From Lachnospiraceae bacterium (GTDB lineage: Bacteria; Bacillota; Clostridia; Lachnospirales; Lachnospiraceae): 64,000 bases of DNA. The stretch covers positions 31,616 through 95,615 of the forward strand of contig CAJTDD010000021.1 of NCBI GenBank assembly GCA_910574885.1, read 5' to 3'. Under the pieces are notes generated by a model that was not told the origin of the DNA, made no database searches, and saw only the letters and a list, made by a program, of their open reading frames with translations. Positions 7,054 through 16,869 of the stretch are shown piece by piece (position 1 is the stretch's first letter; every line of letters begins with the position of its first letter). A program made the translations under genes and the position numbers.

Positions 7054-8011
7054 AGTACATCGGCACCCCGCTTTCCATCTCTGCCGCAGTCTCTTTTAAG
7101 ATCTGCGCTTCTGACTTGGGAATCACACTTTCGATTTTTGCAAACAGAGAGGTAAAGAAATCAAGCTCTCTCTCCTGCTCATAGAATTGATAGACCCCAA
7201 GCTCACTGCTCATTGCCGCTGTCATATCCTCGTAAAGACTGATTTCATCAATCAATCCCTTCTCCAACGCCTGGCTCGCCGTGTAGACACGTCCGTCTGC
7301 AATCGCCCTCACCGCCGCATCCTCCATGCCGCGCCCTTCTGACACGATACCCACGAACTTATTGTAATATTCATCCACCTGCTCCTGATAGATAGCAATC
7401 TGCTCCTCCGTCATCTTAGAGCTGTCCTTATACTCCCCGCTGGTGATACTAAAATAACGAATCCCTAACTTCTCGTAGAGGCCAGTCATGTCAAATCCGG
7501 ACATAATGACTCCAATCGAACCGGTGGTGGTATTGGGATTGGCGTAAATCTTATCCGCCGCCATAGAAATCATATATCCTCCCGACGCCGCATAATGCGC
7601 CATATAATCCCAAATCGGGCGTCCCGTCTCTTCCTTATATTCTTTCAGTTTCAGGTACAGCTCCTCCGACTCATACACCGTTCCGCCCGGGGAATCCACA
7701 TAGAGCAGGATTCCCTTGTTATCGCTGTCGTCCATCAGGTTATCAATATAGTCAAGAGTCGTGATATGCTGATACCCCACAGGCACATCGAACACCCCTG
7801 TTTCTGTCTGTTCCTGAATCGTGCCTTGTACCGTCACGATTGCAATATAGTCGCCGCTGGGCGGATTGAATCCGTCCACCTCCGTCAACAGTTCCCCCAT
7901 GCTTTCCTTTAGTATCTTCTCTGACCACGTATTGGTCAGTACGCTGGATACTCCTACCATGATAAATAAGATTGCCGCTATGACCAAACCGCCTATCTGT
8001 TTTTTATTCAT
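7034..8011 (-). CDS. sppA: signal peptide peptidase SppA
   Basis: 325 aa from MNKKQIGG, chosen because GGGGAT precedes that ATG. An N-terminal membrane helix (about 5-25) leads into an S49 serine-peptidase domain. Visible family motifs are YVDSPGGTVYESEELY, the catalytic Ser region AASGGYMISMAADKIYAN and TGSIGVIMS. Short bacterial SppA forms use a Ser-Lys dyad to degrade leftover signal peptides at the outer face of the membrane. Overlaps the downstream RDD gene; pheT ends 60 bp upstream. Confidence 0.9.
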   Translation of the reverse strand: MNKKQIGGLVIAAILFIMVGVSSVLTNTWSEKILKESMGELLTEVDGFNPPSGDYIAIVTVQGTIQEQTETGVFDVPVGYQHITTLDYIDNLMDDSDNKGILLYVDSPGGTVYESEELYLKLKEYKEETGRPIWDYMAHYAASGGYMISMAADKIYANPNTTTGSIGVIMSGFDMTGLYEKLGIRYFSITSGEYKDSSKMTEEQIAIYQEQVDEYYNKFVGIVSEGRGMEDAAVRAIADGRVYTASQALEKGLIDEISLYEDMTAAMSSELGVYQFYEQERELDFFTSLFAKIESVIPKSEAQILKETAAEMESGVPMYYAEQLR

Positions 8012-8071
8012 TTCTAATCCCCATTTCTGCAGCATGTTTGAAACATACTTTCTGCCTTTTCAAACGCGCAA

Positions 8072-10492
8072 TTATTTCCGCAGCTCGATTCCCATAGCTT
8101 CCAAAGCCTTCAGGATTCTGCCCATGGCCTCCGTTACCTCTGCGTCCTCCAGCGTCTTATCCTTTGCGCGGAATACGATGGAATATGCCACAGACTTATA
8201 TCCTTCCTTAATCTGCGCACCCTCGTAGAGGTCGAACAGGCCATAGCTCTCCAGATACTCGCCGCCCTTCTTCTCAATCACGTCCTCAATCTGTCCTACC
8301 AGTATCTCCTTAGGCATCACCATACTGATATCACGGTTCACGGACGGGAACCTGGCAATTCCAGTATACTTCCGGTCAAATGTGGCCCGCTTTACAATCT
8401 CCGGCATATCCAGCACTGCAACATAGGCTTTCGTCCCGATACCATAGGCGTCTGCAATGTCCGGATGGACCTCTCCCAGATAGCCGACCACTGTGCCGTC
8501 ATAGATGATATTGGCCTGACGCCCCGGATGAAGATAAGGCTTGCCGGAATTGGGGTCATAGACTTCCTTCTGGTTCATTCCGATTTTCTCAAAGAACTCC
8601 TCCACAACACCCTTCATGCTGAAGAAATCTCCGTCCCCGTACATTCCAAGGGTAAACTGCATCCGTTCCTCGGGAAGCTCCGTCAAAGGCAGTGCTTTCG
8701 GCAGATAAATATTCCCCAGCTCATACAGCCGGACATTCTTGTTTCTTCTATTATAATTGGTAGCGAGGGATGTCAGCATCCCGTTCAGGGAAGTAGTGCG
8801 CATAATGCTGTAATCCTCACCTAAGGGATTCATAATCTCTACCGTCCTGCGAAGAGGAGAATCCTGTGGAATCCGCAGCTTGTCGAACACTTTCGGGCTT
8901 TCAAAGGAATAGGTCATGCCCTGGCTGAATCCGCAGAATTCCGCGATGTCTCTTGCCACCTCTTCCACACGCAGCTTAAAGGACAGCTTTCCGGTGGTCG
9001 CCTCCCCTCTTGGAAGCGTGGTCGGGATATTGTCATACCCATAGAACCTTGCCACCTCTTCCGCAAGGTCGGCAAGACGGAACAGGTCGTGGCGGAAGGT
9101 GGGCGCGATGACTTCGCTTGCCGCCTCGTCGAAGCCAAGCCCAATCTTCTCGAAATAGCCAAGCATCTCCTCCTTGGAAATATCTGTCCCCAGAAGACGG
9201 TTGATTTCCTCTGCATCAAAGGGAACTCTCACCGGCTCTTTCTTCTTGCCGTAGACGTCTACGGTGCCGCCTACGACTTCACCGGCCCCCAGCTCTTCTA
9301 CTAACTGGCAGGCGCGGTCGATTGCCGCTTTCGCATTGTTCGGGTCAAGCCCCTTCTCGAACTTACCGGAAGCATCGGTTCGCAGGCCGATTTTCTTACT
9401 GGATTTACGGATATTCGTCCCGTCAAAACATGCAGCCTCGAACAGCATGGTCTTTACATCGTCCGTGATCATGGAATTTTCACCTCCCATGATTCCCGCA
9501 ATGCCAATCGACTTCTCGCCGTCGCAGATCATCAGCACAGACTCATCCATTTCCCGCTCCTGCCCGTCTAAGGTGGTGAACTTCTCCCCCTTCGCAGCAG
9601 TGCGCACGATAATCTCCCGCCCGGCAATGGTATCTAAATCATATGCGTGCATGGGCTGGCCGTATTCTTCCATCACGTAGTTGGTAATGTCAACCAGATT
9701 ATTAATCGGGCGGATTCCCACAGATGCAAGACGTCTCTGCATCCATTTCGGGGACGGGCCGATTTTGATATTCTTCACGACCCTTGCACAGTACCTTGGG
9801 CAAAGGTCATTGTCCTTGACCGTAACCTTGATGAAGTCGCCAACATCCTCACCATTTCCTGTCTCTGTCACTACGGGCGGATGAAATTCCTTGCCAAATG
9901 TAGCCGCCGCTTCCCGTGCGATTCCTACCACGCTGAAACAGTCTACACGGTTGGAAGTCACCTCATACTCGAACACCACGTCGTTAAGCCCCAGGGCCTC
10001 TACCGCATTTGCCCCCACAAGCGCATCCTCCGGGAAAATGTAGATGCCTTCTTCCGGCGCCTCCGGATACATATCGCGGTTAGAGCCAAGCTCTTCGATG
10101 GAACACATCATGCCCCGGCTCTCAATCCCCCTAAGTTTTCCTTTCTTAATCTTCACGCCTCCGGCAACGCGGCTCCCCGGCTCATGCCCTCCGGCGACCC
10201 GTCCTCCGTCCAGCACCACCGGGACCTTGTCTTTCTCATGCACGTTCTTTGCGCCTGTCACAATCTGGACAGACTCATTTCCTACATTGACCTGACAGAC
10301 AATCAACTTGTCTGCGTCCGGATGTTTCTCAATCTTGTCAATCTGGCCAATCACAATCTTATCCAGATCGGCGTCCAACACCTCGTATCCTTCTACCTTG
10401 GTTCCGGATAATGTCATTGCATCCGTATATTCCTGTGCAGTGGCTTCAAGCCCCGGAACATACGCTTTTATCCATGATAATGATGTATTCAT
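8072..10492 (-). CDS. pheT: phenylalanine-tRNA ligase beta subunit
   Basis: 806 aa, normal length. Domains in order: N-terminal B1 start (MNTSLSWIKAYVPGL), tRNA-binding OB fold (IGQIDKIEKHPDADKLIVCQV, about 47-67), B3/B4 with editing region (about 210-400), B5, catalytic-like core, and the C-terminal ferredoxin-like anticodon-binding domain (about 712-806). Works as an alpha2-beta2 enzyme with PheS, 24 bp upstream in the same operon, and is controlled by the T-box leader there. Start supported by AAAGGAG. Confidence 0.97.
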   Translation of the reverse strand: MNTSLSWIKAYVPGLEATAQEYTDAMTLSGTKVEGYEVLDADLDKIVIGQIDKIEKHPDADKLIVCQVNVGNESVQIVTGAKNVHEKDKVPVVLDGGRVAGGHEPGSRVAGGVKIKKGKLRGIESRGMMCSIEELGSNRDMYPEAPEEGIYIFPEDALVGANAVEALGLNDVVFEYEVTSNRVDCFSVVGIAREAAATFGKEFHPPVVTETGNGEDVGDFIKVTVKDNDLCPRYCARVVKNIKIGPSPKWMQRRLASVGIRPINNLVDITNYVMEEYGQPMHAYDLDTIAGREIIVRTAAKGEKFTTLDGQEREMDESVLMICDGEKSIGIAGIMGGENSMITDDVKTMLFEAACFDGTNIRKSSKKIGLRTDASGKFEKGLDPNNAKAAIDRACQLVEELGAGEVVGGTVDVYGKKKEPVRVPFDAEEINRLLGTDISKEEMLGYFEKIGLGFDEAASEVIAPTFRHDLFRLADLAEEVARFYGYDNIPTTLPRGEATTGKLSFKLRVEEVARDIAEFCGFSQGMTYSFESPKVFDKLRIPQDSPLRRTVEIMNPLGEDYSIMRTTSLNGMLTSLATNYNRRNKNVRLYELGNIYLPKALPLTELPEERMQFTLGMYGDGDFFSMKGVVEEFFEKIGMNQKEVYDPNSGKPYLHPGRQANIIYDGTVVGYLGEVHPDIADAYGIGTKAYVAVLDMPEIVKRATFDRKYTGIARFPSVNRDISMVMPKEILVGQIEDVIEKKGGEYLESYGLFDLYEGAQIKEGYKSVAYSIVFRAKDKTLEDAEVTEAMGRILKALEAMGIELRK

Positions 10493-10516
10493 CTTCCTGC
10501 TCCTTTCTGCCGCTTC

Positions 10517-11536
10517 TTAGAATTGCTTCAAAAATCTAATATCATTTTCATACAACAGCCTCATATCGTCTATCTCATACTTGAGCAGCGCGATCCGCTC
10601 AAGCCCCACGCCGAACGCGAATCCTGTGTACTCATTGGGGTCGATCCCGCACATTTCCAGCACATGAGGATGCACCATGCCGCAGCCAAGAATCTCAATC
10701 CATCCGGACCCTTTACAGAAACGGCATCCCTTTCCCCCACATTTGAAACAGGTAACGTCCACCTCTGCGCTTGGTTCTGTAAATGGGAAATGGTGGGGAC
10801 GGAACTTCGTCTTCGTGTCCGGCCCGAACAGTTCTTTTGCGAATACCTCCAGCGTCCCTTTCAAATCTGCAAAAGAAATGTTCTTGTCAATGACCAGTCC
10901 TTCAATCTGATGGAAGGACGGGGAATGGGTCGCATCCACCTCGTCGGAGCGGAACACCCTTCCCGGCGCAATCATACGGATGGGAAGCTTCCCCTGCTCC
11001 ATCACACGCGCCTGAACCGGGGATGTCTGGGTACGCAGCACGATTTCCTTATTGACATAGAAGGTGTCCTGCTCATCCTTGGCCGGATGCCCGTCGGGGA
11101 TGTTCAGCTTCTCAAAATTATACAGGTCGTACTCCACGTCCGGCCCCTCGACCACCTCGTAGCCCATGCCGATGAAGATACGCTCTACCTCTTCTAACGC
11201 AATGGTGTTAGGATGCCGGTGTCCCACCATATTTTTCCTGGAAGGGAGCGTAACGTCAATCACTTCCTGCTTCATCTTCTCTTCACGGATTGCCCGCTCC
11301 ATCTTCGCCTTGCTCTCTTCTAAAATGCTCTCGATTGCCTCCCGCGTCTCGTTGACCAGCTGCCCAACCTTGGGGCGCTCTTCGGGCGCAACATTCTTCA
11401 TTCCCTTTAATACGGCGGTAAGTTCTCCCTTCTTGCCTAAGAACTTTACACGCACATCATTCAATTTTTCCGGCATGTCGGCAGCATTGATTGCCTTCAA
11501 CGCTTCCTCTTTGATGCTCTGCAATTTCTCCTTCAT
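10517..11536 (-). CDS. pheS: phenylalanine-tRNA ligase alpha subunit
   Basis: 339 aa from [11 protein letters not shown]; an upstream in-frame ATG overlaps the ribosome site and is unlikely. The N-terminal coiled coil (1-85) precedes the class II catalytic core with motif 2 ([21 protein letters not shown]), a Cys-rich [17 protein letters not shown] insert and motif 3 ([14 protein letters not shown]). Charges tRNA-Phe together with PheT. Expressed from the T-box-controlled promoter at 11987-12014. Confidence 0.97.
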   Translation of the reverse strand: MKEKLQSIKEEALKAINAADMPEKLNDVRVKFLGKKGELTAVLKGMKNVAPEERPKVGQLVNETREAIESILEESKAKMERAIREEKMKQEVIDVTLPSRKNMVGHRHPNTIALEEVERIFIGMGYEVVEGPDVEYDLYNFEKLNIPDGHPAKDEQDTFYVNKEIVLRTQTSPVQARVMEQGKLPIRMIAPGRVFRSDEVDATHSPSFHQIEGLVIDKNISFADLKGTLEVFAKELFGPDTKTKFRPHHFPFTEPSAEVDVTCFKCGGKGCRFCKGSGWIEILGCGMVHPHVLEMCGIDPNEYTGFAFGVGLERIALLKYEIDDMRLLYENDIRFLKQF

Positions 11537-11665
11537 CGCTTCTCTTCCTTTCCTGCTCATTTACAAAATTGTTCCGGTCATTTACACTTTTCCCGGAAAC
11601 AGTGAAAGACCGCGCGGCCCGTGCGCCGCCTCAGCGGCATGTTTACTCTGCACGGGTCTGCGCAC

Positions 11666-11980
11666 AAAAAAAGCCCATCCCAAAAAGGGACGAGCAATTA
11701 CCCGTGGTACCACCCTGATTCCCGCGTAGTCGCACTGGCTTCATGAATGCGGGCGCTCAAACATGCGTAACGTGCATCAAACGGCATCTCCTACTACCAT
11801 AGTATGGCTTCAAATATGCAGCTCGCGCGGGAAATTCGATTCCTGTCTGAACCAAAGGGAACTTACAGCCCGGTGATTCCCTCTCTCTGTTGGAAAACAG
11901 TTCTCTACTTACACGGTCATCGCTTTTCATTTTATGGATACGGATGTGCCGCTTCATATGGAAAGCACATCCGTACGCTT
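11666..11980 (-). promoter_or_regulatory. T-box leader of pheST
   Basis: On the minus strand the T-box core reads AGGGTGGTACCACGGGT (11700-11716), followed by a G+C-rich hairpin (GTCCC...GGGAT, GGGC) and seven T at 11666-11695, the regulatory terminator. Upstream, 11760-11980 folds into the long Stem I, including a strong GGATGTGC/GCACATCC helix. Uncharged tRNA-Phe binding would favour the antiterminator. I did not fix the specifier codon with certainty, but the downstream genes make Phe (UUC) the expected one. Confidence 0.93.
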
Positions 11981-11986
11981 CTTAAA

Positions 11987-12014
11987 ATTATAACATACGA
12001 AAAAATGATGTCAA
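11987..12014 (-). promoter_or_regulatory. sigma-A promoter of pheST
   Basis: Minus strand: TTGACA (12009-12014), 16-bp spacer, TATAAT (11987-11992) with an extended TG. Near-consensus, directly upstream of the T-box leader. Confidence 0.85.
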
Positions 12015-12040
12015 GTTTTTTTCAAATTTTCAGAATAGTT

Positions 12041-13285
12041 TCAGAATAGTTCCGTCATAAAACATTTCTTGTGGTAGAAGATCTTTCCAAGCTCCTCCTC
12101 TTCTTTCGAGTACACCTTCACATTAGGCATCCACCGAATATCTTCGGCGCCCTTATCGCCGCAAATTAACGCAGAAAATTCATTGATCGGAAGTAAAAGA
12201 TCTACTGCCTCTTCTATATCGGCGCTCACCTTTTCTACCTGGTTCTCCTGTCCTTCTGAAAAACGGATTTTCCACACTCCCTGATTCTCAGGAAGAATAT
12301 CGTCCTTGATTCCTATGCAAAGCTGCCCGCTCCCAAGGCATCTGCACATCTTTAGCGCCTTCTTTACATCAATAACCCTTGACATTCCGCCATAATATTT
12401 CTCACATGATGATTTGATATCTTCACCCAAAAGTAAAGAAAGGGAGATATCGGCAGGTATTGCAAAATGAATCTTATCATAATAGGATCCAAAGGCAGAT
12501 CTTATAAAAGATAGCATCTCGCTAAAAGCATCGGCGTCTAAAAACAAAAAATCATTACGGGCTTCAAACGTGGTTGTGCATTCCATAACCACGCCGTCCG
12601 GCGTACTCTTTTTGCGGTAAATGAAAAAGCCTTTGGGGACGCCGGCTCTATCGCGATAGAGAAAAACATACCTGCGCTGCTTTAGCAAATCTTCTTTTTC
12701 CATTTGTGGACTATATTTTTCACGAATAGAGGAAAGATTATATTCCTTATAAAATTTTTCATAAACTCTCAAAAGCGGCTCTAAGCTGTCTCCCGGAAAA
12801 ATCTGTGCGACGCTGCCTTCGATGCTCTTCTTGGGAAACTCCGTAAAGGGAATCGTCCAATCGCAAAGCCCATTCCCTTCCTCAAAACCAAATTTACGAT
12901 AATATTGCACGCTAAACGGGTATAAGAAAGAAAATGCACATCCCTGCTCATACATATCCCGAAGCGTAAAGTTCATGCAAGTGCGGATAATTCCGTTCCT
13001 TCGGTATTCGGGCAGCGTCGCTACGCCTCCGATTCCCCCAAGCAGCATCTCTTTGCCGTCGAAGCGGCAACGGTATTTGTTATAAAGAAGGCATCCGTAC
13101 AACACAGATTCGTCTTCTGAAAATACCCCGATTTTCCTGCAGTTTTCATCTGTCTCCAAATCTGTCTGAGATTTCTTTTTCTCCTCTTCATAATCAATAG
13201 ATACCTCGAACGCCACTGCCTGCACAAGCTGGAAACGATGATTCTCTTCCGGCGTCATTAAACGGGTCTTCTGTTTCATATTCAT
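12041..13285 (-). CDS. Eis-like GNAT acetyltransferase
   Basis: 414 aa, matching the three-part Eis family (two fused GNAT folds plus a sterol-carrier-like C-terminal domain). Recognisable are the early GCLLYNKYRCRFDGKEMLLGGIGGVATLPEYRRNGI acetyl-CoA region (V-x-P-E-Y-R-x-x-G) near residues 70-105 and the C-terminal SCP2-like half. Enzymes of this kind acetylate amines, including aminoglycosides in some species; the substrate here is not evident. Stands alone between the pheST leader and the YihY gene. Confidence 0.8.
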   Translation of the reverse strand: MNMKQKTRLMTPEENHRFQLVQAVAFEVSIDYEEEKKKSQTDLETDENCRKIGVFSEDESVLYGCLLYNKYRCRFDGKEMLLGGIGGVATLPEYRRNGIIRTCMNFTLRDMYEQGCAFSFLYPFSVQYYRKFGFEEGNGLCDWTIPFTEFPKKSIEGSVAQIFPGDSLEPLLRVYEKFYKEYNLSSIREKYSPQMEKEDLLKQRRYVFLYRDRAGVPKGFFIYRKKSTPDGVVMECTTTFEARNDFLFLDADAFSEMLSFIRSAFGSYYDKIHFAIPADISLSLLLGEDIKSSCEKYYGGMSRVIDVKKALKMCRCLGSGQLCIGIKDDILPENQGVWKIRFSEGQENQVEKVSADIEEAVDLLLPINEFSALICGDKGAEDIRWMPNVKVYSKEEEELGKIFYHKKCFMTELF

Positions 13286-13320
13286 CCTCCTCGTATGTTC
13301 CTTATTTCAAAATCTCTGTC

Positions 13321-14151
13321 TCACTTTTTTGCAAAAACCTTTCCGCAAAGCAGCACATTCATTTCCCCGCCAAGCAGGATGCAATACATACAGAAGTACA
13401 TCCACAGCATAATCAAAACGATGGTCGTAAGACTCCCATACATGTTGGAAAATCCCTTGAACACATCCAGGTAGATAGAAAATACCCAGGAAATGACCAT
13501 CCATCCCACAGCCGCAAACATGGCGCCCGGGAGCTGGTCGCGGAACCGTCCCCGCCGGTTCGGAAGGTAACGGTACAGCATCAGTGAAAATATCACCAGC
13601 ACCGTCGGCGTAATGAATACCCGCGCCGCGATCAACTGGTCTGCCACCCTCCTAAGGAACGGGATATGTTCTGCAATGAACAGGTTCAGCGTATTACCGA
13701 ATACCGATAATACCAACAGCAGTATAATGACTACGATAAACAATACGGTATAGAATGTTGCCCGGATGCGAAGCACGATATAGTTACGCGTCTCCCTGCA
13801 CCGGTAAATACAGTTAAGCCCCGACGCCATTGCAAGCACGCCCTTCCCTGCCGACCACAGGGCGACCACAATCGTGACCGGGATGACTCCCGTGGACTGG
13901 TTATATACCTGATTCACAATAGACGTTATCAGGTTTTCCACAGACGACGGGAACACTTGGATGACGGCGGTCATTACATCCGCCTTTGTCACAGGGGTGT
14001 ACTGCACCATGGTAAGCAAAAGCAAAATAATCGGAATCATGCACAGCATGAAAAAATATGCCGACTGGGCGGCATAGGCGCCTACATGGTCTTCATTAAA
14101 ACCTGCCGTGATACCTGTGATTTTTTGATAGATATCCTTTAGTCTCTTCAT
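13321..14151 (-). CDS. YihY/BrkB-family membrane protein
   Basis: 276 aa from MKRLKDIYQK, preceded by GGGAG; longer in-frame starts lack a ribosome site. About six membrane helices, with the family pattern AAQSAYFFMLCMIPIILLL near the start, LWSAGKGVLAMASGLN in the middle and the GGEMN end. Once annotated as RNase BN, the family is now seen as membrane proteins of unknown transport role. Confidence 0.87.
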   Translation of the reverse strand: MKRLKDIYQKITGITAGFNEDHVGAYAAQSAYFFMLCMIPIILLLLTMVQYTPVTKADVMTAVIQVFPSSVENLITSIVNQVYNQSTGVIPVTIVVALWSAGKGVLAMASGLNCIYRCRETRNYIVLRIRATFYTVLFIVVIILLLVLSVFGNTLNLFIAEHIPFLRRVADQLIAARVFITPTVLVIFSLMLYRYLPNRRGRFRDQLPGAMFAAVGWMVISWVFSIYLDVFKGFSNMYGSLTTIVLIMLWMYFCMYCILLGGEMNVLLCGKVFAKK

Positions 14152-14310
14152 AATACTCTCCCACATATTTGCTCTATATTTTACCCGATTTTGTATCATT
14201 TGTCTATGATTAGATTGATTCAGCAGCGTCAGAATATATGGAGGAACCATATCTGCCCGGGATATCATTATATTATATGAAAAAAATGCAGAAATATAAG
14301 CCGGAGCCGC

Positions 14311-15669
14311 TTAACTGTCCCCGGCTTTAATCTCTACATCTTGAAAAAATAATGTCAGAATGTCTATGTAGCTCTTCCCTTTCTTCGCCATCTCATTAGC
14401 TCCGTTCTGGCTCATCCCGATTCCATGCCCGAACCCGCCGCCGGATATTATAAACGTGTCTCCCTCTTTTCTGATTGTAAAAAATGCGCTGGGCAATAGT
14501 GCAGAGCTTGCCGCCGTCGTACCGTCCTGCTTGACGATTTCATAGCCGCTTCCCCCCAGGGCGCGGCGTATCTTATTCTCCGTATCCACGGTCGCCGTCC
14601 CGGCGTCTCCTGCCGCACATATCTCAAGCGCCACACCTCCTGCGCCGGACTTCGTGATTTCTATATTTTGGAGCGTCCCGATATTCTTCCCGGTGTTCTG
14701 GCTCACCAGATTGGACAGCGTTCCTACGGGAATCTTCGCCTCCCAGCGATACCAGGGAAGTCCTGCTTCGTAGTCTCCTTCTTCATCCTTTACCTCCACA
14801 GACTGTAGATACTGGTTCCCCTCATTGCTTTCTGTCCCCCATGCCTCCAAGCCCGCCGTCTTTCCGCAGGAGGTGGAATAATAGTAGGTAGTCACAATCT
14901 GCCCCTGATAGCGCACCACCTGCCCCTGGGTTTCCATGACTGCCCGGTTCGTGGACTCCTGTGCCTGGGAATTGCCGTATACCTGATAATCCGTGCTGTC
15001 GTTCACATGCGCCTCATATTCCGGATAACCGTAACTCTGCATCTGTTGGTAGGCATAGCTTCTGGCGCACACCGCCTGTGCTTTCAATGCCTCAATCTCA
15101 TAAGAGGCAGGCATTTCGCTTGGCACTACCTTGCAAAGGTAAGTCTCCAGCGGAAGTTCATTGATGATTACGATTCCCTCTGCCGTTGTACGAAGCTCCA
15201 GAGTTCCGGCATAGGAAGGCGTCCCGTAACCCCTTTCGATGCTGTTCAGGACAATCTCTCCCCCGTCCTTTGCGCTGATTCTTATATTGCCTCCCTGAAA
15301 CCTTGGGTCGTCAGGTGCAAACGCTGCCTGCTCACCTGCCGCCGCTTCCTGAACTTCTTCCCCGAAGGCGATGGAAAGCCCGCCGCCTGCGGATACCGAT
15401 ACGCTGGGATGCACGATATTCAAGTATCCGTTGGTCATGAGCAGTACCCGGATATTCGGGTTGTCTACCACGATTTGCCATTTTTCCTCCTGAGGCGTTT
15501 CTTCTTCCTTTTTTACTTTTTCCTTCTCTCCCGGCGTGCCGTCTTCCCGGTGTGTAAGCGCCGCCTGCAAGCCTCCGATTATAAAAAGGCAGAGCAGAAT
15601 CAGCATTCCGTACCAGAATGGGGCGGAGAATCTCAGCGGGAAACGCCTGCGTCTGTTATATCTCTTCAC
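14311..15669 (-). CDS. SpoIID/LytB-domain protein
   Basis: 452 aa. One N-terminal membrane helix (about 15-35) is followed by an acidic/basic linker and a SpoIID domain (about 160-445): INELPLETYLCKVVPSEMPASYEIEALKAQAVCARSYAY, TTYYYSTSCGKTAGLEAWG and the GGGFGHGIGMSQNGANEMAKKG end. SpoIID is a lytic transglycosylase acting on denuded glycan during engulfment; this paralogue type is common in Clostridia and may also act in vegetative cells. An earlier amidase_N-like region (about 60-140) is possible. Monocistronic. Confidence 0.88.
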   Translation of the reverse strand: MKRYNRRRRFPLRFSAPFWYGMLILLCLFIIGGLQAALTHREDGTPGEKEKVKKEEETPQEEKWQIVVDNPNIRVLLMTNGYLNIVHPSVSVSAGGGLSIAFGEEVQEAAAGEQAAFAPDDPRFQGGNIRISAKDGGEIVLNSIERGYGTPSYAGTLELRTTAEGIVIINELPLETYLCKVVPSEMPASYEIEALKAQAVCARSYAYQQMQSYGYPEYEAHVNDSTDYQVYGNSQAQESTNRAVMETQGQVVRYQGQIVTTYYYSTSCGKTAGLEAWGTESNEGNQYLQSVEVKDEEGDYEAGLPWYRWEAKIPVGTLSNLVSQNTGKNIGTLQNIEITKSGAGGVALEICAAGDAGTATVDTENKIRRALGGSGYEIVKQDGTTAASSALLPSAFFTIRKEGDTFIISGGGFGHGIGMSQNGANEMAKKGKSYIDILTLFFQDVEIKAGDS

Positions 15670-15959
15670 CTAACCTGTAACCCCTTGTCCAAATACTCTT
15701 TTCTCAATGTATGCCTTGATTTTGGAAATATTACCTCAAATATCAACTTCTATATAATACCATCTCATCTTGGAAACTGCTATACCTTATCGTACATTAG
15801 TCCATCCGCCCCGCAAGAGGCATGTATTACGTTGTTCCCTTTGGGTATAGGCAAACGGGAAAATTTGTCGAAAATTGATGATTTGTAATGCTGGAATTTT
15901 AATCGGTTACATTTTATAATATATGGAAGAAATTTTAATAATTATTTATAGAATTAGGG
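15670..15959. other. AT-rich gap between SpoIID gene and NYN gene
   Basis: Divergent intergenic region of about 290 bp before the NYN promoter. Apart from scattered AT-rich -10-like words for the SpoIID side, I see no gene or clear RNA structure. Confidence 0.4.
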
Positions 15960-15988
15960 TTGATTTTTTACCGCTAAGGACATATTAT
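15960..15988 (+). promoter_or_regulatory. promoter of the NYN gene
   Basis: TTGATT (15960-15965), exactly 17 bases, TATTAT (15983-15988). Transcription would start about 105 bases before the start codon, leaving a structured leader. Confidence 0.65.
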
Positions 15989-16026
15989 ATATGAAAGATG
16001 TAACAAAAGTTACATGAAAATAAAGT

Positions 16027-16080
16027 ATATCCCTAGCAGTAATCCTCCCACTATAAGGGAAGCGATAAACCTAGGGATAT
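16027..16080 (+). promoter_or_regulatory. leader hairpin overlapping the NYN ribosome site, attenuator candidate
   Basis: ATATCCCTAG (16027-16036) pairs with CTAGGGATAT (16071-16080), enclosing a second CCC/GGG stem. TTTTATTTT follows directly, as in an intrinsic terminator, and the CAGGAGG ribosome site comes right after. A smaller hairpin TGTAAC/GTTACA precedes it. The leader could therefore stop transcription or block translation of the NYN gene. Confidence 0.5.
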
Positions 16081-16101
16081 TTTTATTTTCAGGAGGTACA
16101 T

Positions 16102-16758
16102 ATGATCCGTACTGCGATCTTAGTCGATGGCGCATTTTACAGACGGCGTTCGTATTATATTTACGGTGACAAAGAACCGTCTGAACGTGCAGACGAACTT
16201 GAATGGTATTGCAAACGACATATACGCGAAGAAAAAGCTGACCAATGTTCCTTATACCGGGTCTTTTACTATGATTGTCCGCCGATGGATAAAAAGGTGT
16301 ACCATCCTTTACTCAAAAGGCAAATTGATTTTGGAAAAACTAACGATTATACTTGGGCTAATATTTTTTTCAAAGAATTAACACACCGACGGAAATTTGC
16401 CCTCCGGCTTGGTCGCCTTGCGGAAGAACAGGCTCATTTCAACCTGCGTCCGGAAGCTACAAAAAAACTAATGAATGGTTCGCTTAAAATTGAAGACTTG
16501 ACGGAAAAGCATTTTCTCTTAGATGTAAAGCAGAAAGGTGTGGATATGCGTATTGCGATTGATATCTCTTCTCTGGCATTCAAAAAACAGGTTGACCGGA
16601 TTATTCTGATATCCGGCGACAGCGACTTTGTCCCTGCTTCAAAGCAAGCAAGAAGGGAAGGCATTGACTTTATCCTTGACCCTATGCGTTCACCGATTAA
16701 AGAGGATCTGTTTGAGCATATAGACGGAATGCGGACGAAAGCCAGTAAACTGAACTAA
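16102..16758 (+). CDS. NYN-domain (PIN-like) putative RNase
   Basis: 218 aa. The NYN fold is related to PIN nucleases; acidic residues that bind metal are visible in AILVDGAFY (Asp9), KGVDMRIAIDIS and ILISGDSDFVPA, followed by the family-typical SKQARREGIDFIL. Length and layout match NYN/DUF88 proteins of Firmicutes, thought to act on RNA. No partner gene is adjacent. An attenuator-like leader precedes it, raising the possibility that it cuts its own mRNA (inference). Start follows AGGAGG by 5-6 bases. Confidence 0.85.
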   Translation: MIRTAILVDGAFYRRRSYYIYGDKEPSERADELEWYCKRHIREEKADQCSLYRVFYYDCPPMDKKVYHPLLKRQIDFGKTNDYTWANIFFKELTHRRKFALRLGRLAEEQAHFNLRPEATKKLMNGSLKIEDLTEKHFLLDVKQKGVDMRIAIDISSLAFKKQVDRIILISGDSDFVPASKQARREGIDFILDPMRSPIKEDLFEHIDGMRTKASKLN

Positions 16759-16770
16759 TACACATAACAT

Positions 16771-16792
16771 AAAGGCGGCATATGCCGCCTTT
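16771..16792. terminator. terminator after the NYN gene
   Basis: Perfect 22-bp palindrome AAAGGCGGCAT/ATGCCGCCTTT just past the stop codon and before the tmRNA gene, which lies on the other strand. Likely ends both transcripts. Confidence 0.8.
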
Positions 16793-16869
16793 ATGTTCGC
16801 AAGTATAATAGACAAAACTTGTTACTATATAACAATGTCATATACCGAGTTCGTCTTAATGCGTTTGAG

